From contig FWWN02000374.1 of NCBI GenBank assembly GCA_900175165.2, forward strand, positions 1 to 28,106: 28,106 nt of DNA, written 5' to 3'. The translations under genes were made by a program, and so were the position numbers. Shown piece by piece: positions 1-13,022 of this stretch. The notes below the pieces were generated by a model. The model was given only the letters and a program-made list of their open reading frames with translations. It was not told the origin of the DNA and did not search any database. Origin of the DNA: Rhizomucor pusillus (taxonomy: Eukaryota > Mucoromycota > Mucoromycetes > Mucorales > Lichtheimiaceae). How positions within the stretch are numbered: position 1 is the first letter of the stretch; every line of letters begins with the position of its first letter.

Positions 1-1467
1 GTATGGCAAGACTGTGCATCATAGGTTTGTATCTTGCTTAAGACGTGATTTTACACGAGATCCTGCACCTTTGCCCCGAACATTGGTGCTCTTTTTTTGT
101 TGCTTTCTTTGAATGCATCCTAAATATTTCCAAGAAACTAAAGCAAACCTTTAGATCTTTTCTGTACAATTTATACGTAGTATGATGTAGATGAGGCACT
201 TCATTATCTTCTATCTAATACAGGTAACGAGATTGGTATTATTCTAGTTATCTTCCTCGACGTACATTGATGCCTCCAACGTAACCTAACCTTCAGGAAT
301 ATGATCCTATTACGAACGTAATCCATGTATAAACATTCAAAGACTGCAGGAACGCGTCAACTAATGCATTGAATCACACAGCTGCGAATATAAAAAGGGA
401 CCTGGATCCAAAATCTTGTTTTTTGGGGTTTTGTTCTCTCAAACATCCCGGTAGGTTGGCTGCTCTCTCGAGGTGCAGTACGATTTCTGACGCTTAACTC
501 CGTAGCCGACATGACCTCTGTCCTGACCCGCCACCTCCAACATATACTGTTTCGCGCCTCTCCATCGTCTATTCTACTGCGATGCATCACTTCAAGTCCT
601 CTGTCGTGCTTCTTTATTTTAACAGACCGACCCCACGGGTACAAAGAATGTCTACTAGTTTGCTTTGTGGGTACAAGCTGATACAGAAGTACTAAGTGCG
701 CGGTCTGGTCCCTCGTGAATTCGAGGATTACCCTTCGGGGTGTAAGTATAAATTATGATTACGCAGCAGTAGCGCAAGTACTAACGTAATGCTCTTAATG
801 AATTCTCTTTTCCCAATCAACTACATTTGCTACTCGCTCTTGACTTCTTCCTATTCATTCCTGTATTTCCTTGTTTGTAATTGAACTTAGATTATTTTTT
901 TTTAATATAAAGATAGGAACAACGGATGTAATTAAGGGGTGACACGACCTGATCCGGATGGCGCGACTTGGTCTCCGCTCTTTCTCTCGTCAAAACTGCA
1001 TAATGGGAATACCCGATCTATTAGAATGCACCATCGTAAGCACTCCATCGCATACCTAAATCCCACCAAATACTTTGCTAAACTTTGAACCTGCTTAAGG
1101 ATTTCGAAGGACAACATCTAGCTGATCGCCTCACGCACGGCATTGTCGGTACATCTGCGGTAATTTTATTCTAACACCAAGAGATTCTTTCTTTTCGCTT
1201 GACGCCCGTGTGTATAGGTGGTCGGTTTCGTCGCGGGCTACGCTACACAGTCCCTGCAGACAACAATGCTTGTATTTGCAGGAGCCCTCGGTCTTGCAGC
1301 GTTGGCAAGTTTGTAAACTTTGAAGGGGTGAAAGCTGGTAGTAACTCATTATTTGTTTGACAGTTGGTGCTGCCGCCTTGGCCAATGTACAATCGCCATC
1401 CTCAAAAATGGCTTCCGAAACAACAACAATAAAAAAGAGAAGGCGATGTTTCTCAAAGATGGTTTTA
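1..1467. other. Intergenic stretch, no gene recognised
   Basis: I see no conserved protein in any frame here. The open frames are short and lack recognisable motifs; those near the right edge run antisense to the 3' end of CDC123. No tRNA-like pairing or other structured RNA could be supported. The stretch may hold the 3' region of a gene outside the window and the terminator of CDC123. Confidence 0.5.
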
Positions 1468-2805
1468 TTATCTATGATCGTCAGTATCATCATCGCTGTC
1501 ACTGTCGCTTTGTCCTGCCAATGCCATTGCACGTTGAAACTCTTCTGCGAATTCTGCAACGGTTCTCCCGTCCGATAAATCCACGACATCTTTGGGAACC
1601 ATGTTTGTCGCGAATCGCGGCGCACTGTTCGCAGTTTGTGTTTCTACGATCCGAATTTCTGCTTCAGAGTCATCGCCAACTATGCACAAATATATTAGAA
1701 AGCCAAATAATGAGTTATCCTTTTTATCGACCGCGTACATTGTCTCAATTCCTCCCACGTGTACAGGAGCGCATCCGTCGCTGGTGAAAACGGGTTGAAG
1801 TCCATCAACCACACCTTGCATCGATCGCGATCTACGTATACGTCAAAGGCATCTGCGAGTAATAACAAGACGTCAGCCACGGGCGATGAAGCAATCCAGC
1901 AGGAACTTACAGTTTTGACTTGGGAATTTGTCTCGAACGACATCCTCAAAGAAATCGTAAATCATATCTTCAATGTCCTCTTTCACATCGTTCATAAATT
2001 CATAATACGTCGGATCTCGCTGAGAAATCCCAATGATCGCTCGGTCCTTGACAAAGACTCGAAATTCCATGGAAGGCTGCAAATCTCGCCATTCTCGCAG
2101 TATAAGGTCAAATGCAATCGGTTCTTGCTCGCTGCAATGCTCGAATGCAAAGTTGAGATCGTGGTTAATGAAATCAGATGATTTTAGCAGCAAAAATACG
2201 TCAAAAGGCGACGTGCATTTGAGCGACTGTGTTGCTGATATCCAAGCTGCATCCTTTTTTAGACACATTGTCAGCCTTTTATTCTCGGGCATCTCGACTT
2301 TTCTGCCCGACTTGCCTTGGGCGAGCTCCAGTTCAGCTTTGGTATAACGGCCCCACCGAGTTGCCGGATAGAATCCCGGATAAATTGCTCAATTTCTGGA
2401 AAGTTTGGTTTCTGATGATAATCCTTAGCATATCTGTATATATCGAGTATGAAAACCATTCATACTTTGTTGATATCTCCTTCGTCGTCCTCGTCGTCTT
2501 CGTCAGAAAACTCTGTAGCGTCTTCGTCTGCGGTTCGTGGTTGCCTTTACAAAACGATCAGTCCGATCGCTCTTGTTGATACTATAAAGAACATACCCGT
2601 CGTCTGGAAGATATATATTGTCGGCATTGAGGTAATCAATGAAGGTTGGAGGCAATGCATAGATCTTTGATCGGAACGTAACATTTCGAAACTCTTTGTA
2701 CCAAGAAGAGAACGAGCAGTTGATTACGTCTTGTCGATAAATAGTATGTGGTGAAGAAGAAGAAGGTTGGATAGTGTCACTCGCATTGTCTACGGCTGTT
2801 GGCAT
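1468..2805 (-). CDS. CDC123: CDC123/D123 family eIF2 assembly factor
   Basis: Cell division cycle protein 123 is an ATP-grasp-fold chaperone that binds eIF2-gamma and promotes assembly of the eIF2 complex in the cytosol. Six exons join in frame: 2805-2597, 2544-2466, 2411-2316, 2253-1911, 1852-1739, 1679-1468, giving 350 residues (the human protein is 336). Visible family blocks, in order: NCSFSSWYKEFR near the N-terminus, an acidic loop, FIRDSIRQLGG, KLNWSSPKDAAWI, LKSSDFINHDL, MEFRVFVKDR, IGISQRDPTYYEF, and the ATP/Mg-binding end VWLMDFNPF. The C-terminus is a Ser/Asp tail. Introns are 52-62 nt. Intron 3 (2315-2254) starts with GC (GCAAGT) and ends in AG; only this split gives the conserved SPKDA junction and keeps frame. 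The start codon is the first ATG and is followed by the conserved N-terminal block. Confidence 0.95.
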
Positions 2806-4707
2806 TTTTTTTGAATGGATAAATGTACTGCAAGCAAGTTTATTGTTCTCCCGCTTTTAGCGGGACCACGCATCGTGTCGGAGCGGGCAAAGGGGAAAAG
2901 ACAATGTATAGAAAAATACATTTTTGAAGGAGGCGGCGCACCAGCAAGTACCACCCGGGACCGAGGGTTGCTTCTACGTAAGAGGGGAGACTTGCTTGGA
3001 TAGAAGAATGATATGCACTTGCAAGCAAAAAATACTTGTCACGCCTTACGCACGCCATAGAATATGAGTAAGATTTTGACAGACAACCCAGGGAAAGACG
3101 CCAGAGCACAGAGAAGCTGCATGCATAATTCGGTCAAGAGGTATATATAAACATGCTTCAATCTGCATCAACGATTGTCAATCGTTTGCAATCTTAGAAG
3201 ATTTGATGTTCTAGCTTACCATATCATCTCTCTTCATTATTTTTGTAAAAGATGAAGAGAAAAAGGTAATGTACGGGGGTTGCTCATTTTATAGGTACCT
3301 CAAAAAAAGATTTTCTGTTATCAGAGACAGTGCTTTACGTCCCGGGAACTTCGAATGTTGTTTCACACTACAATATCTTTTTGTGAACCGGCGCAGTGAC
3401 ATGTAAGGCCTACGAATCTTTCTGTGTTGTAGTGTAAGTACAACGCTATTTGGAGCTTTCGATCTTCCTCCGGGAACTTTGACGGAACGTGCTTACCTCT
3501 AAGCCAATTTTGTAGGTGTTCAAAAGTATACTTTGGATAGTGCATCGTGTCGAAACAGACTCGCGTGTCTCTCCCCAACGCTGGATTTGTATCCGCCATC
3601 GAGACTCCGAATTATGCAAAATCTCGCTATGCATCCGCCATCGAGGTTCCAGGTTCCATCGTTAACAGCAGGGGATAATATCTCTATGTCATTGGATACA
3701 CCTTATTGATTACTTGCGGTTTTGAAGATACGTCCATATTGGGGATAGGGAAGCATACATGCAACAGGGTCTATGGTGTCTGAATCATCGCTGCTGTATC
3801 ATGCAGCTCGCCATCTTTGTCCGGGTTCCAGAGCCGTAGTCTTAAGATTAGACATTGTAAGCGAGAACAATCCGAATGTGAGAATAGGATGATGTACAAA
3901 GTCGGCTATCAAAATAAGCGTCTGCTCAAGATTATAACAGCAATGAAATGAAAATATGATCTCGATAACCACCCAGTGTTATCGAGAATGCAACCTATTT
4001 TGTAATATATATATCAACTGACAGCACTCGATGATAATATACCGCAGTGTGACATGCAATACGTACGCATTGGGACTGTTATAGATGCATAGTCTGCTGG
4101 AACGTCGGAAAGGATCGGTTTCACCACAATGATTGCGACATCATTGGCGCAGTGCAGTATTTTGGAAGTATAACATTAAGTTGGAGACGAAATACTAAAG
4201 CAAATATCAAAAGAAACTCCCGTTGATTCGTCTTTCGAAGCTTCTATATGCATGCAGAGCGATCCAAAAGGAAATCGAGCAGCAAAGAAGGAAGTTGCAC
4301 AAAGCGTTGTATCTTTTCGCGTGCTAGGTTCAATAAATTTCAAGAGGAATTCGACGTTTGGGGAATATTTTCAGTGAAATTCGAGGCGTTGTGCTATTCG
4401 CTCGACCTTCATAAACATCCATTCTCTGGCGGTTTTGCACCCGCAAGCACAGCGCCGTCGAATTGCGGTTAATTCAGACCTGCGTTCGCCTAAATTTAGG
4501 TGTATGAGGCAGAGCGTGAGATAAGTGTTCAGCCATCAGCACCTTCCCCGTTGTATCATTGATCTTTCTCCATGATGACGCTTTTTCAGTATAGAAACTC
4601 CTGGAAAAATGATGCCAATGTCTGTTGACATTTCTGATCTTAGTAGCAAATCAGGAATAGTCGATAAAACAAAATGCTGTTTCTTTAGTATGTTAGTGAT
4701 TTATTTA
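2806..4707. other. Long intergenic region with no supported gene
   Basis: About 1.9 kb without a convincing coding region. Open frames of 60-90 codons exist on both strands (for example 3363-3599 minus and 4248-4472 plus) but show no family motifs. Visible items are a TATA-like stretch at 3141-3151, a perfect 8-bp inverted repeat with a 1-nt spacer at 3170-3186, a 13-bp direct repeat at 3591-3603 and 3632-3644, and a short degenerate repeat shared by 2932-2955 and 4431-4456. The right end should contain the terminator of the PFKFB gene. Confidence 0.5.
3170..3186. repeat. Perfect short inverted repeat
   Basis: AACGATTG, one T, then CAATCGTT form an 8-bp palindrome lying 20 bp after a TATA-like stretch (3141-3151). 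It could be a dimeric protein-binding site or chance; no gene can be assigned to it. Confidence 0.45.
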
Positions 4708-6648
<1,941 letters not shown>

Positions 6649-6723
6649 GTCGTTTTACAAGCGGCGGAGAAAGGGTTAGTGACACCGAGGAGATGAGGGA
6701 GGAAGGGGGTACATGTCTGATCT

Positions 6724-9506
6724 TTAATATGCAGACATGCCGCTTCGTCGTCGTTTCTCCAGCAATTCATTCACCTTGCACCGCACGTAATTCATCATTC
6801 CGAATTGGCTTTCTGAGCACAGACTCTGCAGCTCACACTTCATGTTTCTGTGCAATATGGATACCACTTCCGACCTAGAACCATTGTCAGAAAAACGCGT
6901 GCTGCCGTGCAACGCGAAATTTTTAAGCTCGCTTACACAAAAGTCTTGTGATCATCTTCCATGTCAAATGTCCCGTCGATCCAATTCTCTTGCAGCATTG
7001 CGCCGTCGGAGGCAGATGCAAAAGTTTCGGATCGCTTGGTAATCATGCAGATTGCTTTGCGACGGTCTCTCGGTGTCAAAGAAATAAAACATGTTGCAGG
7101 AAGCCGAAATCTACGTGCCAAGGGATCAGTACATACTTTTGTTTCGCAAAAATTACAGCGTTGCCTACCGTGATTTGTCCTTTGAGCATAATCCGAGAAG
7201 TTGGATATCCCTCACGGCAAGGTTCGGGGCATCAAAGGCTTGGGCCTTGAAATCGGATACAGCATAAGTTAGCATGTTACTCGGCGTTGGTTTCCATCCG
7301 CTTACATGGCTGCCCCATTTGTAAACTGCATAGATATCGAGGCCGTATATATCACCATCCACTAACGCGAGAATAGGCATTTGCTTGTTTTGTAGCGAAA
7401 TATACTTGATCATATGCCGAGTGGCAATATCCTGCAAGATTTGCGTTAGATTGTATTCTTCCTTTATCCTCCAAAAAGTAATACCGGATATCCTCGACCC
7501 TATATGAGAAGTTTAAGAAATCAATACAAACTCACCGTGACAATAAAATAATGATATTATTGTACTCACAGTAATTAAAATACACCGTGGAAATAGATAA
7601 TGAAAACCAGTGGAGATGAGGTGACGAAAACTTGCCTGCAAGGCGACAGTTAGTGATTGCACCGCACCTGTGTCCCCTGAAACCTAACCTCTTTTTCAAT
7701 GACGAGAACAAAATCTGCTTGACATTCTACTTTTGTTATTTGGCTCGTAGGTGGTATCAAGACACCCTAAAAGTGTACTGAATATCAGCAACATAAACTT
7801 TTATCCATCACAATCGCTTTGACCTGCTCATCGCTGCAATATTCGTCGTCCGTGAACGTATCCGCGATGCAGTCAATGGTCCTTCCATTTTTAAGGACGA
7901 TCTTTGCCGCACCAAACATGAGGCCTTTAGACGCAGCTGTCTGAACATGGAGGCGTTAGATGTAAATACTCAATAGCATTTGCAATATAGATGATACTTG
8001 CCACGTTGAGACAGGAACGTGGAACGTTAAAATGACACGACAGATCGTCTATTATCTGTTGATACATAAATGTCAGTAAATATCAATTGTAGACCTCCAT
8101 CTATGTATCTGATTCACAAACGCACCTTGTCAACAGATCTTTGTGTTCCAAAGAGCGTAACGTCTCGATAAAATATATCTCTTTTGGATACCATCACGTT
8201 ACTACATAGTGCTTCGTGGATAATTTCCATGACTCGTAAATATCGCGCTATGGACAAATAGAAAATACTTGAGTACGCAAACGTGTATACGTATATAACA
8301 TTTGAGGAATCCTATACCAAATGTTCTTGCTGACTGTGGACCGTTAAGTACGAGTGCTCTAGCGTTTCGACTAGTAGTAGAGGACGATGTAGACGATGAG
8401 GCCGCAGACGACGACGAAGGAAGCGACGAGGATGATGGTAAAGAGGAAACAGCATCTGCGGTGCTGGAAGAGTTCACAGACTGTTGCTGCAGCTCCTGTG
8501 TAGAGACGGATGGTACAGCATTTTCAGATGCATTTTTGCGCGACCTAACAACAACAGATGATGGATTACAAACAAGCTTGCCGAGGAGTCATTTGCAAGA
8601 TATACATTTACCTTTTGGCTCTATCCTGACTGCTCTTTGCTTGACGTGAGAAGCTGGGCAGCTCTAGCGGTAATCCGATAGCCATTTTTTGAATAATTGA
8701 AAGGACCAATTCTTCGATTCCCTCAAGTACACTCTCTCTATTCAATCAGGTTAGTACCTTGATGTTGCTGGCTATTTGCGTGTATCATAACCCAAACCTT
8801 GGCTGGATTTGAGTGCCTGCGAAGACATCGTTGCTATCTAATGCTCGCTTGTTTCCGACTGTCAATGGTTGCTCGTCAAGCACGACGGGATCGTCGGTGA
8901 AAATGCTAAAATCTTGAACGCCGAGGGCTGGCTCGGGCGGTGGCGGCGGCGGCGGTACCACTGCTGCTGCTGCATCATACTGCGGCGCATTGTTGCCAAA
9001 GGCGTCTCCTTCCATTGGGTACGACGAAGGCACGATTTGTTGAATGAGTTGAGACGGTCCATTCTGGCTTGTTGATTCCAGAAAAATGTGTTGCTGCTGT
9101 ATGCTATCATCGAGAGAGGACAAGAGTGTCGGAATGATGAACTGGCTCGCGCCATCTTCGTCACACAAGAGATCGTTGTCACAAGGCATTGTTTGTGCAA
9201 CAGCACTACACTGGGCGCTGTGCCACGTGTCAATGATTTTGTTTGCGCAGCCCATAAAGATAGCGTCAAAATACTGGGAAGAGGAAGGAAAGAAACGGGA
9301 TTGGACTCTTCTTTTTTCTTTCTCTTTAGGATTACGTAACCATGCTCTGTGCATGTGTCATTTTTTCCATGCTCCACATTCAATTTTGCGCCTCCAGAAA
9401 TAATATGAAACGATGAAGATGCACGCCCAATCAAGACTGCAGAAAAGTATACATCAGCCTTAATGAACGATATCGTTTTGCCAAGAGGGTTCCTCCCTCC
9501 TGACAT
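6724..9506 (-). CDS. SPO11: Meiotic recombination protein SPO11 (TopoVIA-like) with N-terminal extension
   Basis: Catalyses meiotic DNA double-strand breaks through a tyrosyl-DNA link in the nucleus. Thirteen exons: 9506-9336, 9273-8792, 8737-8612, 8544-8318, 8247-8126, 8055-8002, 7940-7824, 7766-7689, 7635-7570, 7499-7485, 7431-7169, 7110-6937, 6874-6724, giving about 681 residues. Core features: helix VLEGIEELVLSIIQK, winged-helix SKRDIFYRDVTLFGTQ with catalytic Tyr near 362, Toprim Glu in VLVIEKEASFRHL (about 457), GRGYPDIATR, and Toprim DGDIYGLDIY (Asp about 511 and 513). The core lacks nothing obvious. Residues 1-217 are not SPO11-like: Gln-, Pro- and Ala-rich, with a seven-proline run. 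They are joined by an intron with a consensus TACTAAC branch point; its donor is either 8791 or 8797 (both in frame). A Ser-rich insert precedes the winged helix. Intron 8001-7941 is GC-AG. The core is certain; the first two exons are less so. Confidence 0.9.
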
Positions 9507-9563
9507 CTTTTCTTTCTTGCGCTTTTCACACACATTTTCTCTTTTCTTCCTCTTTCCAAAACA
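9507..9563. promoter_or_regulatory. Short bidirectional intergenic region between SPO11 and the PPxY gene
   Basis: Only 57 bp separate the proposed SPO11 start (minus) from the start of the PPxY membrane-protein gene (plus). The stretch is pyrimidine-rich on the plus strand and has no TATA box. If both starts are right, the two genes must share a promoter or have overlapping 5' leaders. Confidence 0.4.
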
Positions 9564-10380
9564 ATGGAAGCCTCCAACGGTATACGTTAACTACTCTGAA
9601 GGGCTTGAGAGTTACTAGAAATCGCACTAAGCATAATTCACCCGTTTTCAGGGGGACCTCCTTACAGCAGCGGCAGCAGTCCTACGTCGTCAGCGACTCT
9701 AGCAACAGGCTCAAATTACAAGACTGCAAATAATGGGCCTTTGCCAGGCGAGATGGATTCCAGCGACGGCGTAGCACCGGGATGTACGTAATATACACTA
9801 ACCAGCAGCAATGTATTTGCGTGTACTAAACAATTTTTGACTAGCAGATATCATTGCATTTGAAGTCATATTCTCGATTGTATTGTTTTTGGTTATTGCG
9901 AGCTGTTACGCTGTTGCGATACGACGCAGAAGAAGGAAGAAACGAGAAGCAGCAAGATTACATGCATTGCTGCCTGTTTGTACAGATTCAATGTTAGAGC
10001 GCGCATACGCACGAAATGAGCGGCCTATCCACTCCATCATACAAGGCGATCCTCCACCTTACTCACCACCAGATTCCACGCTCAGATTACCCGATCATGC
10101 AGTAACACGCTTATCAAATGCATTGCTGCGAGCGCATACGACGACGATGCAAGAACGGCCAACATCTAGTCTACAACCGTCCATGCTAACAAGTGATTTC
10201 CCACCGAAATATTCTGATCTTCAGAGTACAGCAGTTGATGAACGTAGAGATTCTCTTCAATCAATGCTCAGAGCGCCCAGCAGCAACCACAATGATGAAA
10301 ATAACACTGACGAGAGACATCCTTCCTGTTATACTACTACCACTGGTTTATCTAACAGTAACCAACAAAGAACAAGGTGA
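9564..10380 (+). CDS. Single-pass membrane protein with two PPxY motifs
   Basis: I do not recognise a named family. Three exons (9564-9579, 9652-9783, 9848-10380) give 226 residues. The N-terminal 48 residues are Ser/Gly/Pro-rich. One strongly hydrophobic helix follows (about 50-70, from YIIAFEVIF to CYAVAI), then a cluster RRRRRKKR, which predicts N-outside, C-inside topology. The cytosolic tail contains GDPPPYSPP and FPPKYSD. These two PPxY motifs are the class bound by WW domains of NEDD4/Rsp5 ubiquitin ligases, so a role as ubiquitin-ligase adaptor or sorting cargo is plausible, but it is inference. The acceptor of intron 2 is a tandem TAGCAG; both choices stay in frame. The stop lies 28 bp from the convergent CofD-family stop. 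Confidence 0.75.
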
Positions 10381-10408
10381 ACTGTCTACTATACTTGGAC
10401 GATGTATA

Positions 10409-11966
10409 TTATTTTTCTTCTTCTGAACATATACGGCGTATTGTATCTGCTAGCACGTTTTCGTTGTAGATAGGATACCCGCGATCTTTAGAGACTGCAC
10501 CTCGTATTTGCACACAGCGGATATTCAGAGCTTCCACCGCTGCCACGTCGACCTTGACAGCGCTGTTATCGAGGAATACGAGATGAGTGATAAATGAGGA
10601 CGGCGGTTCGGCTTGGAACTGGTTGTCAGGGAAAGGTGGGAAATAATGCGGTGGTGTGTGGCCATGCGGAGGCGTGCCCGGAAGAATGTTTGTATTTGTA
10701 GATGAAGAGGATGAAGGTGTTATGCTGGGGAGGCTGGCACGATCGCTCTCTGCTCCATCCAGAGCCTGATAGAATGCCCGCTGGGCATCCACCTTGCGGC
10801 TCTGGTTGAGCGCTGCAGTGATTGTGTTGATGAAATCGATGGCTGTGTAACCGTCCGTTTCGCGGTCATTGGTACCGTTGAGTAAAAGTATCTTTTGCTT
10901 CAGAGTTGAGGAATGGCAAATGGCGTTTCCGATGCTACGGAGGATGAGACAAGGGACAATGGAGGTGTAAAGTGAGCCGATGGAATAAATAAGGGTCTTT
11001 TTACAAGACAGGTGATCGACAACCCGTGGATTTGGTAATGGATATATTTCTTGGCCGTACTGGTTAATGTAGTAGATGCGTTGTATGGGTGAAGATAATT
11101 TCTGATCGGCGTGCTTTGAAAAGATCAGGTTGGCATTCTTGTCGAGCTCCGGAGACAATGGATAATCGTCTTCGTTGCCCAATGCGAGATGTGAGAAGGC
11201 ATCGATCGGGTTCGGGCGAGTCCAGCGGCAGCCTGGCGTCGGATGGCGTTTGCCACCGACTCTCTGAGCAGGAGGATGAGAGATTTCATTTTGTCCGTTG
11301 AGAGTATCTCCATTGGTTAGCTGCGCTGCAATCGTTGCAGTGTGATTGGTACTGATAACGGGTACTACTTTGGCGCTATCCGGTATACCCGTAATAGCTG
11401 AAAACAGGAAGAGCGCTGCTTCCAAGTTTCCGAAAAACAAACGCGCGCCTGTCAAAAAGAAGTTGCCAATGCTTCCATTTCGAAAGTTGAATCCCTTGTG
11501 CGCACGCTTGATGACTTCAAAGTGGAAGCTATTCAAGAACCCGCGGATGGCCTCCCGTTTCTCTGCAGGAACATTGGCCCAGAGTGCATGACGTCCTTCA
11601 ACGATAGACGTCCATTCATCCTTGACTTCTTGCTCGCTTGCATCCGCCGGTAATCGGTAGCTTAGCAATTCTTTCAAGGCTGTCCGCTCCTTGCTTCGAT
11701 CTGTTTCCACAACATCAATGAGCCGGGTAAGCCGTGATCGTAAATCTCCAATGCTGGGGCCACCGAGCACTCGCAAAAGTTCACTCTGCCACTCATGTTA
11801 GGACAGAATGTAAAAAAAATCAACGGTAAATTACCGAAGAACCGCCATTGTCTGAGACGCCAAGGACATAGCATACGTCGTTGCTAGGGGAACTGTGGAA
11901 GGCGTTCACAACGTGATTGCACGCAGTGCCACCGGAGAAAATGACAAATGAAGAATCAGAAGACAT
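10409..11966 (-). CDS. CofD/UPF0052 (YvcK-like) family protein
   Basis: Member of the superfamily that includes archaeal and bacterial CofD (2-phospho-L-lactate transferase) and bacterial YvcK/GlmR, a UDP-sugar-binding regulator of carbon metabolism. Two exons (11966-11835 and 11785-10409) give 502 residues. Family marks: nucleotide loop SGGTACN (11-17), GVSDNGGSS (36-44), GGPSIGDLRSRL, SIGNFFLTGARLFFG, VVPVISTN, and LIYSIGSLYTSIVPCLIL. Exon 1 holds the first two conserved loops, so the start at 11966 is well supported. A Ser/Pro-rich segment after about residue 390 is fungal-specific low complexity. The family is known in fungi but its function there is not established; coenzyme F420 synthesis should not be assumed. 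Intron 11834-11786 is 49 nt. Confidence 0.92.
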
Positions 11967-13022
11967 GAGAAGGGTATATGAATGCAAAGTGGACAAAGGA
12001 CTGTGAGGGTGGGCGCACTCTCTGTGTGTATATATATATCTTATCGGCCAAGTTTCGTTTTTCCATTGGTTGTAGATCCTGCTTATCGTTGATAAGACGA
12101 GCCTCGATTGGGCGGCAAAAAGTTACTTCGTACACTATTCCTCAGATAAGTATATTCTCAGTGACTCACAGGGCACAACTGAGTTATATGCCTACATCCC
12201 TGCAAAATCCGGGGTCTATCATTGAAATATACATTCTTGCCGGTGATTTTTGTACAAGGGAAGAAGAAACAGTGATCTTTTCTGAAAAACATCTTCGGTG
12301 ATCCGTTGGGTGTTCCCAACAGACAGTCTGATACAACCCTTCTATCACTGCTAAAAATAGCCACAATAAAGGGGATATGTTCTATTGCTTCTATGATAAA
12401 ATAACCGATCTATAAGTATCGTGCACTCGGCTGATCTCGGTTTTTGATCTTGTTGGTTGCACGTGATCACTCTGGGAGGAAAGATGCATTCGCTGGTGAG
12501 TTGGCAGTCACATATGATAGTAATACATGGCAACAACAATGCATACTTGAGGTTATGTCTCAACATCCGCGGAACCATGCGGATTCGTATGTGAGAATAG
12601 CTGCGCCGAAGAACAGCATCACTTTGCCCAGCACTGAGGTTCGATCCGAATGACTTGCCAAAACTAGTAAATCTTCTTTCAGCCGCCGCGGATTGCACGC
12701 AGTCTTCTACAGTAAGGAGACTAGAAGAATAGAATGAATGTCTGTCACCAACGGTTAACATTCTCTGAAGACTTTTCGAATGCGATATGGAGATATGAAA
12801 TCCATAGCGGCGCATAAAAAATTGGACGACTAATTTCACTTTGCTCAACGTATGCAAGCAGATTGGACAAGAACTGTCAAAATATACGAGGACAAAAGGC
12901 TTCAACAATAAAGAATTCTGGCGGACTGTTAGGCAAAGTACAGTACAATGAATTTCGGTTACAGCCTCGACCCTTCTTTTGCAGAGTCTTGTTGAATATA
13001 AATAGCTAATCTTCGACGAGGG
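11967..13022. other. Intergenic region with one doubtful ORF
   Basis: Between the CofD-family start and the small secreted gene there is no recognised family. The only sizeable open frame is 12351-13025 on the minus strand, listed separately with low confidence. A run of TA repeats lies near 12030-12040. Confidence 0.45.

Noticed and set aside
357..644. 95-codon minus-strand frame near the left edge
   Set aside because: Composition and lack of motifs fit a chance frame; no splice continuation was found.
3141..3392. Possible tiny spliced gene: TATA at 3141, ATG at 3252, donor GTAATG, ending after about 31 codons
   Set aside because: The encoded peptide is too short and unlike anything recognisable; splice sites alone are not enough.
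3363..3599. 78-codon minus-strand frame starting MADTNP
   Set aside because: No homology, no splice extension found, and the 13-bp repeat at its start suggests non-coding sequence.
8862..9533. 223-codon frame overlapping SPO11 exons 1 and 2, taken as a single uninterrupted gene
   Set aside because: A good intron (donor 9335, polypyrimidine tract and CAG at 9274) moves the reading into the adjacent frame that connects to SPO11; read through, the original frame turns basic and unlike a protein. Its apparent first codon at 9533 is GTG, and the first in-frame ATG is 9506.
12630..12660. GGTTCGATCC resembling a tRNA B box
   Set aside because: The flanking bases cannot form the T-arm stem, and no A box or cloverleaf fits upstream.
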